From Gammaproteobacteria bacterium (GTDB lineage Bacteria; Pseudomonadota; Gammaproteobacteria; Arenicellales; Poriferihabitantaceae), in assembly GCA_024679435.1 (NCBI GenBank), contig JAIBDK010000016.1:1-15021 (forward strand): a stretch of DNA of 15,021 bases. The letters are read 5' to 3'. Positions 1 to 6,092 of the stretch are shown here, piece by piece (positions within the stretch are counted from its first letter, which is position 1; the number at the start of each line of letters is the position of its first letter). The notes below the pieces were generated by a model, which ran no database searches, was not told the origin of the DNA, and saw nothing but the letters and a program-made list of their open reading frames with translations. The position numbers and the translations under genes are program-made.

Positions 1-1106
1 GATGAACTTGGTTTGATGCCCATTCTTTGCTCCACCATTTGGCCCATCATTCCACCAGTAAATAGAATTTCGTGGTGTTCGGCATTGATAATATCCGGTT
101 CTGAGAGTGGATTTGGCGGCAATTCAACTGGCCAGTCAGGCGCTTTCTCTCGAATCGGTGAGCCGCCGTATTTTAAATCGATCAATGCATACTCCCGACT
201 CTGATAAAACACGTCATTGATAGTGCTCTGACTGTTTGGCTTGTCGGTCATATCTACTATTAGATCTGCACGCATTGCGGGGCCCAGTACGACTACATTA
301 TCGTCTGGTTTATGAGGCGTAACTGGCTGGCCATCCAAAGCGATAATTACCGGGCTGAGACGTCCAAAATCCAGCCCGAATATTCTTGCATTTGCAGAAT
401 TAATCAGTCGCAATCGAATTCGCTCATTAGTCCGAACGCCAAAAGCATCGGGTATTCTGCCGTTGATGCTGACGGTGTTGCCGATCCTGCCGCTATGAGA
501 CGTATCATGTGGATTTTCAAAATCTTCGCTAATTTCAGCAGACCTTTTCAGTCTCCAGTCATCGAGTACCCAAACTACGTCCCGATCTACCTGAACGGGC
601 TCTTTTTCTTCAACAATAAGAGCCCCGTATAGGCCCCGGTCTACTTGTTCAAATCCGCGTTGGTGAGGGTGATACCAAAACGTCCCCGCATCCACCGCAT
701 CGAATTCATAGGTAAATTTTTCACCGGGGGATACCGGTTTTTGAGTTAAGTAAGGAACACCATCCATCGCATTGGATAATCGAATCCCGTGCCAGTGCAC
801 AGTCGTCTCTTGGGCCAGCTCATTGATAAACTCAATTTTCACGCGGTCACCTTGTGAAACCCTGATCTCGGGACCGGGAACACTGTCGTTGTAGCACCAG
901 GTGTCGGTTTCATTATAGGGTTCTGGCACGATTCGAACCCTGCCAGGAGAGGCTTTCAATTTAAGAGAAAATGGTGTTTTCCCGAACGCCAAAGTCGGAT
1001 AACGGGCGACAAGAGCGGTAAGGATTCCTGAAGAAAGAGCGGACGCGATAAACTTGCGTCTCGATATGTATAGACTGATTTTGGTTTTATTGATGTCTTT
1101 TGACAT
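1..1106 (-). CDS. Tat-exported multicopper oxidase (3' end outside window)
   Basis: An open frame starts at ATG 1106 and runs off the left edge; 368 residues are visible. A twin-arginine signal is seen at residues 14-42 (S-R-R-K-F-I followed by a hydrophobic stretch ending A-F-G), so the enzyme should be exported folded to the periplasm. The first cupredoxin domain carries H-W-H-G at 104-107 and W-Y-H-P-H at 144-148, the two HxH pairs that bind the type 2 and type 3 coppers in laccase-like oxidases. A second cupredoxin-like domain follows (about 170-310). A Gly/Met-rich stretch (GGMMGQM) lies close to the window edge. The third domain, with the HCH and type 1 copper ligands, would lie beyond base 1, so catalytic competence cannot be judged. 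The gene is 42 nt downstream of the Rieske-like gene and probably co-transcribed. No in-frame start exists upstream, because the previous gene's TAA is in the same frame. The Shine-Dalgarno signal is poor. Substrate unknown; a copper or metal oxidase or a SufI-like protein are alternatives. Confidence 0.9.
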   Translation of the reverse strand, partial: MSKDINKTKISLYISRRKFIASALSSGILTALVARYPTLAFGKTPFSLKLKASPGRVRIVPEPYNETDTWCYNDSVPGPEIRVSQGDRVKIEFINELAQETTVHWHGIRLSNAMDGVPYLTQKPVSPGEKFTYEFDAVDAGTFWYHPHQRGFEQVDRGLYGALIVEEKEPVQVDRDVVWVLDDWRLKRSAEISEDFENPHDTSHSGRIGNTVSINGRIPDAFGVRTNERIRLRLINSANARIFGLDFGRLSPVIIALDGQPVTPHKPDDNVVVLGPAMRADLIVDMTDKPNSQSTINDVFYQSREYALIDLKYGGSPIREKAPDWPVELPPNPLSEPDIINAEHHEILFTGGMMGQMVEQRMGIKPSS

Positions 1107-1148
1107 TTTTCTGTATTTGCGGGCAGTTCGTTTGCTTGCCCTTTGTCG

Positions 1149-1874
1149 TTAGCACTGAATGCGATTAGTGCTGAACGTATCAGCCGGATAGGCAATACTG
1201 TATTTTTCTATAAGTTGCTCAATATTTTCAATTTGATAGTCGAGTTTGATTCGATATGAGAATTTTTTGAAAAATTGTTGATATTGCTCAGTACCGGATG
1301 TGCCTGTCGCAAAAAACTGGTCAGTGGCTGAGTCATATTCAAGCACAATGGCTGTCAATGCAACTGGTGCAGGCCCCCCCATCACTTTGCCCCCCTTTGA
1401 TGGGTCATATACACTGCGCTCCGAGCAGCAATGAATGAGTTGAGTACCTGTATCTGACTCATTTTGATTGTTTCTGAAGCTGATTTTTTCGTTTCTAAAA
1501 TTAATAAAACTCGCGGATCGGGTCGGGTAGCTTAATTTGTGTGTGCAGATCGCAGAAAAAGCAACAATGGATTTGTTCGGTCCCGAGCCGCCCGGCCATG
1601 AATGTGTGGGCTGCTGTTGCTCGTCGCCGCTTTTAGGTGCTGGCTTTTTAAGATCGATGAGAAAACAGGGGGTAGTGACATAGGGGTAATGGAAAATAAA
1701 ACTCTTATTGTTATGGAGAACGCTGGAGTTCACGGGTAGACCATTTTCCTGTGTAATCATCACCTTGTTGTAAGATGTAAAATTACCCGTCTGACTCGCT
1801 AAAACACTCGGATTAGCGCTCACAAATGTTGCGGTGGTCATGCAGGTTTTGAGAAAACCTCGACGATTTAACAT
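1149..1874 (-). CDS. Tat-exported Rieske-like 2Fe-2S protein with a missing ligand histidine
   Basis: The protein has 241 residues. A twin-arginine signal occupies the N-terminus (N-R-R-G-F-L-K at 3-9, hydrophobic to about residue 27). The Rieske fold is suggested by C110-T-H112-K and, 37 residues later, C149-C150-S-E-R153-S-V-Y-D-P, followed by a G-G-P-A-P stretch (166-170) as in exported Rieske proteins such as the arsenite oxidase small subunit. The second motif should be C-x-x-H; with C150 as the ligand the histidine position holds Arg153 (codon CGC at 1416-1418, one transition from CAC), and with C149 it holds Glu152. As written, one cluster ligand is therefore absent. Its likely role is electron transfer in the periplasm, perhaps with the multicopper oxidase 42 nt downstream; that partnership is inference. 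The gene lies 29 nt downstream of the biotin-ligase-like gene. Start ATG 1874 directly precedes the Tat motif. The C-terminal 60 residues (about 180-241) match nothing I know. Confidence 0.8.
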   Translation of the reverse strand: MLNRRGFLKTCMTTATFVSANPSVLASQTGNFTSYNKVMITQENGLPVNSSVLHNNKSFIFHYPYVTTPCFLIDLKKPAPKSGDEQQQPTHSWPGGSGPNKSIVAFSAICTHKLSYPTRSASFINFRNEKISFRNNQNESDTGTQLIHCCSERSVYDPSKGGKVMGGPAPVALTAIVLEYDSATDQFFATGTSGTEQYQQFFKKFSYRIKLDYQIENIEQLIEKYSIAYPADTFSTNRIQC

Positions 1875-1903
1875 GTTCTTTGCATATTAATAGACGCTGC
1901 TCG

Positions 1904-2671
1904 CTATTGAGCGATTTTCGATTCTTCTATGAAGTCTGATAATTGGAAAATCAGGCTATCGTTTTCTTCGGTGACTATTTCCAGCGCCCCTTGATCTGTG
2001 ATTGCTTTAGTTGTGCCAGAATATTCACCCTGATTAGTATACACAGTTTTAATTTCGCCGGCTGGATCCGCCCTTAATTTCCACTTATCTACAATTGAGG
2101 ACATACCCTCATCGGACCACTGGTTGATCAACGTAATAAACTGACGGGCAAAAGATTCGAGCAATATACCGCTTCTAAGATCTGTGCTCCCTTCTACTTC
2201 AAGCACGCTGATAGCGGGTATTGACAGGTCCTCCGGCGTATCCAGTATGTTTGCTGAACATGATATTGATAGCCAGGTCGGGTCTCGTTGATCGTATTCC
2301 ACCCACACATTAGCGATGGTATGAGTAGCAATGGTGATTTTGTTCGGCCACGCATATTCCAAAGCAGTCATAGGCGAAACGTGAGTGGCCAGCGCGTTTC
2401 CCATGCTTATACTGCTTACAAGAAGTAGCTCGGCATAGCGTTCAAAGGGAAAGTCAGGTCTTAAAATTATCGCACAGTGCAGATCCCCCGGCTTACTGTA
2501 CCAGTTTGAGTCTAGCCGGCCAGTTCCCTTGTGCTGATTTTTAGCCCACAACAGAGTCCCCTCGTCTGCTCCGCCTAGCGCAAGCTCAGCGGCCTTGCTT
2601 TTAATGCAATTGACGCTGTCAAATTCAATCAGTTGATACGCAGCTGGCAATTCTGGCTTATAGTTGCTCAT
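1904..2671 (-). CDS. Biotin/lipoate-ligase-like protein (DUF4444 type), degenerate active site
   Basis: A 255-aa cytoplasmic protein with the outline of a BirA/LplA catalytic domain: F-D-S-V-N at 17-21 (compare D-S-T-N of BirA), G-T-G-R-L-D-S-N-W at 49-57 in place of the G-R-G-R-x-G-R-x-W ATP/biotinyl-AMP loop, and A-W-P-N-K at 107-111 in place of the W-P-N-D motif. The lysine of the following G-K-L-A-G segment is not visible (T-H-T-I-A at 116-120). The stretch L-L-E-S-F-A-R-Q-F at 170-178, followed by N-Q-W-S-D-E-G, resembles the biotin/lipoate ligase family with a DUF4444 C-terminus, known from proteobacteria; this is memory, not a search. No carrier protein with a biotinyl or lipoyl lysine is visible in the window, so the target is unknown and catalysis is doubtful. 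It is eight bases downstream of the ankyrin gene, clearly the same transcript. The start is ATG 2671. The gene ends with TAG. Confidence 0.72.
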   Translation of the reverse strand: MSNYKPELPAAYQLIEFDSVNCIKSKAAELALGGADEGTLLWAKNQHKGTGRLDSNWYSKPGDLHCAIILRPDFPFERYAELLLVSSISMGNALATHVSPMTALEYAWPNKITIATHTIANVWVEYDQRDPTWLSISCSANILDTPEDLSIPAISVLEVEGSTDLRSGILLESFARQFITLINQWSDEGMSSIVDKWKLRADPAGEIKTVYTNQGEYSGTTKAITDQGALEIVTEENDSLIFQLSDFIEESKIAQ

Positions 2672-2679
2672 GGTTTTAG

Positions 2680-3441
2680 TCAGAGATCCCGCATTAGTAA
2701 AGCCAGTTCTCGATGACTCTTTTCGATGGCGTAATCCGCCGGTGTTCTTCCCAGGTCATCCGTTATCCGCGGGTTTGATCCATGAAGCAAAAGTAGCTCA
2801 ACAATTTTCGTGTGTCCATGGCTTGCAGAATGGTGAAGTGCGGTTGCGCCATGATCGTCTTTCTGGTCGACATTAATATCATCAGCTTCTAGCAGGATAG
2901 ACACAACAGGCGTTCTATTTTCGGCCGCCGCCCGCATTAGTGGCGTCCACAAATAGATATCAACTGAGTTTACATCTGCTCCAGCATTGAGAAGTATGCG
3001 GGTCGTGTGCGCATGGCCCTTTGCCACCGCAACCATAAGTGCACCCCAGCCGTTGGTTCCTGTTGCGCTTGGGTTGGCACCTGCGTCAAGCAGCGTAGTG
3101 ACAATTTCCGGGCTTCCATTGATTGCTGCAAACATGAGAGGCGTTCCATCATTTATATTTTTTGCATTGATGTCAGCGCCTCGTTCAATCAATAGATCAA
3201 CGAGTTCTTTGTTTCCGTCTCGTGATGCAATCATCAAAGCTGTTTTCCCATTGGTGCCGCGATGATCAATATCGATGGCGTTGTCCAGAAACTTTTTGAT
3301 GTCGGCAACGTTATTTTCTGCAACAGCATTCTCATAGGTATCCGCCAAGACCAAAGTATTGGCAGATATTGCTAAAGCCAGCAGTCCACCGAAAAGAGTG
3401 GTCATTGCGAAAAAACGAAAGCTCTCAGCTGCGAAACTCAT
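2680..3441 (-). CDS. Exported ankyrin-repeat protein
   Basis: The protein has 253 residues from ATG 3441. Residues 13-33 form a Sec-type signal (M-T-T-L-F-G-G-L-L-A-L-A, ending V-L-A before D-T-Y), so the mature protein should be periplasmic. From about residue 35 to the end it is built of ankyrin repeats: a degenerate N-cap (35-61), five clear repeats beginning near 64, 98, 130, 164 and 197 with the usual T-A-L / T-P-L-M and L-L-x-x-G-A-D motifs, and a degenerate C-cap (230-253). Ankyrin arrays bind proteins; the partner may be one of the exported redox proteins downstream, which is inference. Start choice: ATG 3441 overlaps the upstream gene by 17 nt and has a faint A-rich ribosome site; ATG 3405 (residue 13) would give a shorter, more typical signal peptide without overlap. 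Both are plausible. Confidence 0.88.
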   Translation of the reverse strand: MSFAAESFRFFAMTTLFGGLLALAISANTLVLADTYENAVAENNVADIKKFLDNAIDIDHRGTNGKTALMIASRDGNKELVDLLIERGADINAKNINDGTPLMFAAINGSPEIVTTLLDAGANPSATGTNGWGALMVAVAKGHAHTTRILLNAGADVNSVDIYLWTPLMRAAAENRTPVVSILLEADDINVDQKDDHGATALHHSASHGHTKIVELLLLHGSNPRITDDLGRTPADYAIEKSHRELALLMRDL

Positions 3442-3967
3442 AGTGACTGACTATCTCTTTTAAAGCGGCCAGGGCGTCATATTTTCCGGTTAGTCGAACC
3501 AGCGCATCGTGGCTGATTGCTTCCTGTAATAATTCACCATATCCCGTTCTTTCATGGTCATGCAGTGGCGTTTGCTGGGAATGTATGACGTTGTATGCGC
3601 TGTCGCCAAAATACCAGCGTATGTCGCGCTGCTCTGTGAAATGGTTAACGGTCTGGAACTGGATGTCACCCAGTCCGGGAGTTAGCAGGACTTCTCCAAT
3701 TAGCGGGTTATCGGCATGGGTAAACACTTCAAACCGAAGCATAATTACACTGGCATTGGCGTGATTTATAATATCGGCTTCGACGGCAATGGGAATCGGA
3801 GTTTTTGTTTTGCGCAATGCTTGTCGATCGTTCTTACATGCTTTTCCACCCACATCGAAAAAAACCGCACTTTGCCATATTCCGTTATCGAACTGAACTG
3901 GAACACAGGTGGTCATTGCGCCATTATTGCGCATTCCTGTTGCTACCGGTAAAGGGAATTTATCCAT
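3425..3967 (-). CDS. Conserved-looking protein of unknown function, first gene of the downstream cluster
   Basis: A 180-aa protein from ATG 3967; a TTG one codon upstream (3970) is also possible. I do not recognise the family. There is no signal peptide or membrane segment, so it should be cytoplasmic. Residues 58-100 look like beta strands of a compact domain. The C-terminal half contains R-D-I-R-W-Y-F-G-D (114-122), V-I-H-S-Q-Q-T-P-L (127-135) and a Tyr/Gly/Leu-rich helix pair (about 143-176); such runs of aromatic and charged residues usually mean conserved functional positions. Histidines at 137 and 139 (H-D-H) could bind metal, but this is speculation. The gene follows the fdh terminator by about 50 nt and overlaps the ankyrin gene start, so it heads the five-gene run. 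No convincing Shine-Dalgarno precedes the start. Confidence 0.7.
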   Translation of the reverse strand: MDKFPLPVATGMRNNGAMTTCVPVQFDNGIWQSAVFFDVGGKACKNDRQALRKTKTPIPIAVEADIINHANASVIMLRFEVFTHADNPLIGEVLLTPGLGDIQFQTVNHFTEQRDIRWYFGDSAYNVIHSQQTPLHDHERTGYGELLQEAISHDALVRLTGKYDALAALKEIVSHYEFRS

Positions 3968-4012
3968 CAATTAAGTTGATGTTTTTAGGTTTTTTCTGTG
4001 TGTGGCAAATCA

Positions 4013-4047
4013 TAAAAAAAACCCCTGCGAAAAAGCAGAGGTTTTTT
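4013..4047 (-). terminator. Rho-independent terminator after fdhC
   Basis: Minus-strand RNA forms a stem whose GC part is CCUCUGC pairing with GCAGGGG (one G-U pair), loop UUUUUC, extended by A/U pairs and followed by a run of U. On the minus strand every position pairs; on the plus strand the equivalent position is a C-A mismatch, so the hairpin is best suited to stop the fdh operon, whose last codon (TAA 4064-4066) is 16 nt upstream. Partial readthrough into the next cluster is possible. Confidence 0.9.
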
Positions 4048-4063
4048 CAGGTAATCGCGGCAA

Positions 4064-5146
4064 TTAGGTTGCTGAGGTTTCCGCGCTTGCATCTGCTACC
4101 GCTGATGACGAAGATTCAACGCTTGCCTGATCCTTAACCTCTTCATACCATTGGTCGTGGTGCTGTTTAGCCCATTCCACGCTAACTCTTCCTGTTGTCA
4201 TGCCTTCCAGTGCGCCTTCTGTTCCAATGGTTCCGATATAGGCATGGCCAAAAAATATCACCGTCCAGATAATTGCCGAAATCGCATGGATCTGGTGCAT
4301 CCACTGCATGGATGCCCGGGTGGTATCACCGAATCCAAGCTGTTCCATCCAGCCAATCAAAGCAAGTCCGGTTCCGCATACCGCCAGCAAACCGATCAGA
4401 ATAACAACCCAATACCAGACTTTTTCTCCGCCGTTTGCCTTTCCGGCGCTGGGATGATTGTTGCCGATGAGACCGCCTCCCGTGGCCAGCCATTTCAAGT
4501 CAGTGGCGTTGGGAATATTATGTTTGACCCAGAAAAGCAACATAGCAAACACGCCGATACTGAAAAAAGGGCCGACAAAATTATGAACATTGATAGACAG
4601 ATTAGCCCATGCAGAAAAGCCTTTTGCTCCGAGTAAAGGTATGAGAACGATTCTACCGAACAGCATGCTGAGTCCGGTAATAGTCAGGACAACAAATCCC
4701 GCCGCCGTATACCAATGCATGAACCTTTCCAGAACATGCCACCGGGGAACGGTCAAACCTGAAAGATTCTCTTCAACCCGAATTTTTCCTTTTACTAGAA
4801 AAAACAACAGTACTGCCGCTAGACTGCCAATAATCGCCCAGCCCCCATAGGTGGAAATGACACCATTTCGAATCTGGCGCCAGTTTTGTCCACCATTATT
4901 GATGAGAACACCCGTTTCCGGTCCACTGACCGCGCTGTAACCTTCGTTGCCCTGACGGACTGCGCGCCAAAAATTTGAGCGCTGGTTTTCGTCTTCGTTG
5001 ACCTGAGCATAAACCTGATCAGAGGTGAACAGATACGAGGTTGACGGGAGAATCATAGCGCTCAATACGATAAACAGAAATGACCATCCCATGGCACGCA
5101 TACGCTTTCTGGCGCTGACCCTTGATTTTGGTTGTTGTTCTTTCAT
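4064..5146 (-). CDS. fdhC: Formate dehydrogenase gamma subunit (cytochrome b)
   Basis: A 360-aa inner-membrane protein that takes electrons from FdhB through b-type hemes and reduces quinone. Residues 20-48 are a hydrophobic N-terminal segment ending V-Y-A-Q, likely a cleaved signal or anchor. Membrane helices follow at about 100-118, 145-168, 190-208, 245-266 and 285-305. Candidate heme histidines are H144 (R-F-M-H-W), H188 (N-V-H-N-F), H284/H287 (M-H-Q-I-H-A) and H301 (F-G-H-A-Y), matching the pattern of FdnI-type cytochromes. The N-terminal extension of about 95 residues before the first cytochrome helix is typical of the longer gamma subunits of FDH-3-type enzymes, not of the short E. coli FdnI. 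The tail (341-360) is Ser/Ala-rich. It is the last gene of the operon, 48 nt after the lipoprotein gene, and is followed by a strong terminator. Start ATG 5146. Confidence 0.95.
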   Translation of the reverse strand: MKEQQPKSRVSARKRMRAMGWSFLFIVLSAMILPSTSYLFTSDQVYAQVNEDENQRSNFWRAVRQGNEGYSAVSGPETGVLINNGGQNWRQIRNGVISTYGGWAIIGSLAAVLLFFLVKGKIRVEENLSGLTVPRWHVLERFMHWYTAAGFVVLTITGLSMLFGRIVLIPLLGAKGFSAWANLSINVHNFVGPFFSIGVFAMLLFWVKHNIPNATDLKWLATGGGLIGNNHPSAGKANGGEKVWYWVVILIGLLAVCGTGLALIGWMEQLGFGDTTRASMQWMHQIHAISAIIWTVIFFGHAYIGTIGTEGALEGMTTGRVSVEWAKQHHDQWYEEVKDQASVESSSSAVADASAETSAT

Positions 5147-5194
5147 AATTATATTTCCGTAATGTTCAGTGCTTTGCAGGTGCCTGACCAGAAG

Positions 5195-5386
5195 TTAACG
5201 GTCTTTTTGCTTATCAAAACGAGCTTCCAGAGCGGCGCTATCACTGGACCCTATTAAAGGGTCCGTTGCGCCCTGATACACTCCGGGCTCAAATATTGTG
5301 ATATCCGATGACTCAAGGCAACCTGACATTGAGCTGGTGATGACCAGAATAGCAGCCAGTGACGCTAAGTTTTTTATATGTTTCAT
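5195..5386 (-). CDS. Small lipoprotein encoded between fdhB and fdhC
   Basis: A 63-aa reading frame starting at ATG 5386, preceded by an A-G-G-G-C-A-G ribosome site. Residues 1-22 form a lipoprotein signal peptide with lipobox S-M-S-G-C23; cysteine 23 would be acylated and the 40-residue mature part held at a membrane facing the periplasm. The next residues (L-E-S-S) lack Asp at +2, so no inner-membrane retention signal is seen. The mature part has an E-P-G-V-Y-x-G motif (34-40) followed by D-P-L. I know of no assigned function. Its position inside the operon suggests a role in assembling or tethering the FdhA-FdhB-FdhC complex. The same frame is open further upstream to 5596, but that extension overlaps fdhB and the lipobox context fixes the start here. 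Confidence 0.75.
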   Translation of the reverse strand: MKHIKNLASLAAILVITSSMSGCLESSDITIFEPGVYQGATDPLIGSSDSAALEARFDKQKDR

Positions 5387-5452
5387 CTGCTGCCCTGGTT
5401 TAAGTTGACTGGATTTACGTTCATCTGTGTGATTGTTTGGATTAACAGAATG

Positions 5453-5480
5453 CAAAAGGGAGGAATTAACCTCCCTTTTG
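5453..5480 (-). promoter_or_regulatory. Intercistronic hairpin between fdhB and the lipoprotein gene
   Basis: A perfect 11-bp inverted repeat (CAAAAGGGAGG at 5453-5463, CCTCCCTTTTG at 5470-5480) with a 6-nt loop begins six bases after the fdhB stop. There is no long U-run after it on the minus strand (UUUUGCAUU), so it is more likely a partial terminator or a 3'-end stabiliser for the fdhAB message than a full stop; fdhC depends on transcription passing it. Confidence 0.7.
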
Positions 5481-5486
5481 TTTACC

Positions 5487-6077
5487 CTATGTTGATTTGC
5501 TGTAAGCTGCGTCCCAGCCCCAGGTCTGTGGTCTGCCGCCGCGTTTGAGTATTCGCTCGCGGTAGATATCAGATACCATATCACCATCGCCGGCAATCAA
5601 TGCCTTGGTAGAGCACATTTCTGCACATAACGGTAGTTTGCCCTCAGCAATACGGTTACCACCGTACTTTTCTTTTTCTTCAGCTGAGTTATTTTCGGCG
5701 GGTCCACCGGCACAGAAAGTGCACTTATCCATTTTACCGCGAACACCAAAGGCCTCTTTTTCCGGGTATTGGGGGGCACCGAACGGACAAGCGTAAAAAC
5801 AGTATCCACAGCCGATGCATAGATCCTTGTCATGGAGCACAATGCCTTCATCGGTGGTGTAGAAACAATCAACGGGGCAAACTGCTGCGCAGGGCGCATC
5901 GGTGCAATGCATGCAAGCTACAGAGATCGATTTCTCTCCGGCATTACCATCACCCAGAGTTATAACCCGCCTGCGATTAACACCCCAGGGAACCTCGTTT
6001 TCATTTTTACAGGCCGTGACGCAGCCATTACATTCAATGCATCTTTCTGCATCACACAGGAATTTCATTCTAGCCAT
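5487..6077 (-). CDS. fdhB: Formate dehydrogenase beta (iron-sulfur) subunit
   Basis: A 196-aa ferredoxin-like subunit that carries electrons from FdhA to FdhC. Sixteen cysteines fall into four 4Fe-4S sets: C13/16/19/23; C55/58/63/67; C87/90/93/97; and C119/122/151/155, the arrangement of dehydrogenase beta subunits (FDH-3, DMSO reductase DmsB type). There is no signal peptide and no C-terminal membrane helix, so it should cross the membrane as a passenger of the Tat-targeted FdhA. Start ATG 6077 is 15 nt after the fdhA stop with a GGGAG ribosome site; ATG 6068 (residue 4) is an alternative. The gene ends with TAG at 5487-5489, which shows that TAG serves as a normal stop in this genome. Confidence 0.96.
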   Translation of the reverse strand: MARMKFLCDAERCIECNGCVTACKNENEVPWGVNRRRVITLGDGNAGEKSISVACMHCTDAPCAAVCPVDCFYTTDEGIVLHDKDLCIGCGYCFYACPFGAPQYPEKEAFGVRGKMDKCTFCAGGPAENNSAEEKEKYGGNRIAEGKLPLCAEMCSTKALIAGDGDMVSDIYRERILKRGGRPQTWGWDAAYSKST

Positions 6078-6092
6078 GATTATTTCTCCCGC

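Noticed and set aside
312..632. Open frame of 106 codons on the plus strand
   Set aside because: It is antisense to the multicopper oxidase, which is supported by copper-ligand motifs and a Tat signal.
956..1195. Minus-strand frame of 79 codons across the Rieske/multicopper oxidase junction
   Set aside because: It overlaps both real genes in another frame and has no family features.
4151..4636. Open frame of 161 codons on the plus strand
   Set aside because: It is antisense to fdhC; no recognisable protein and no ribosome site.
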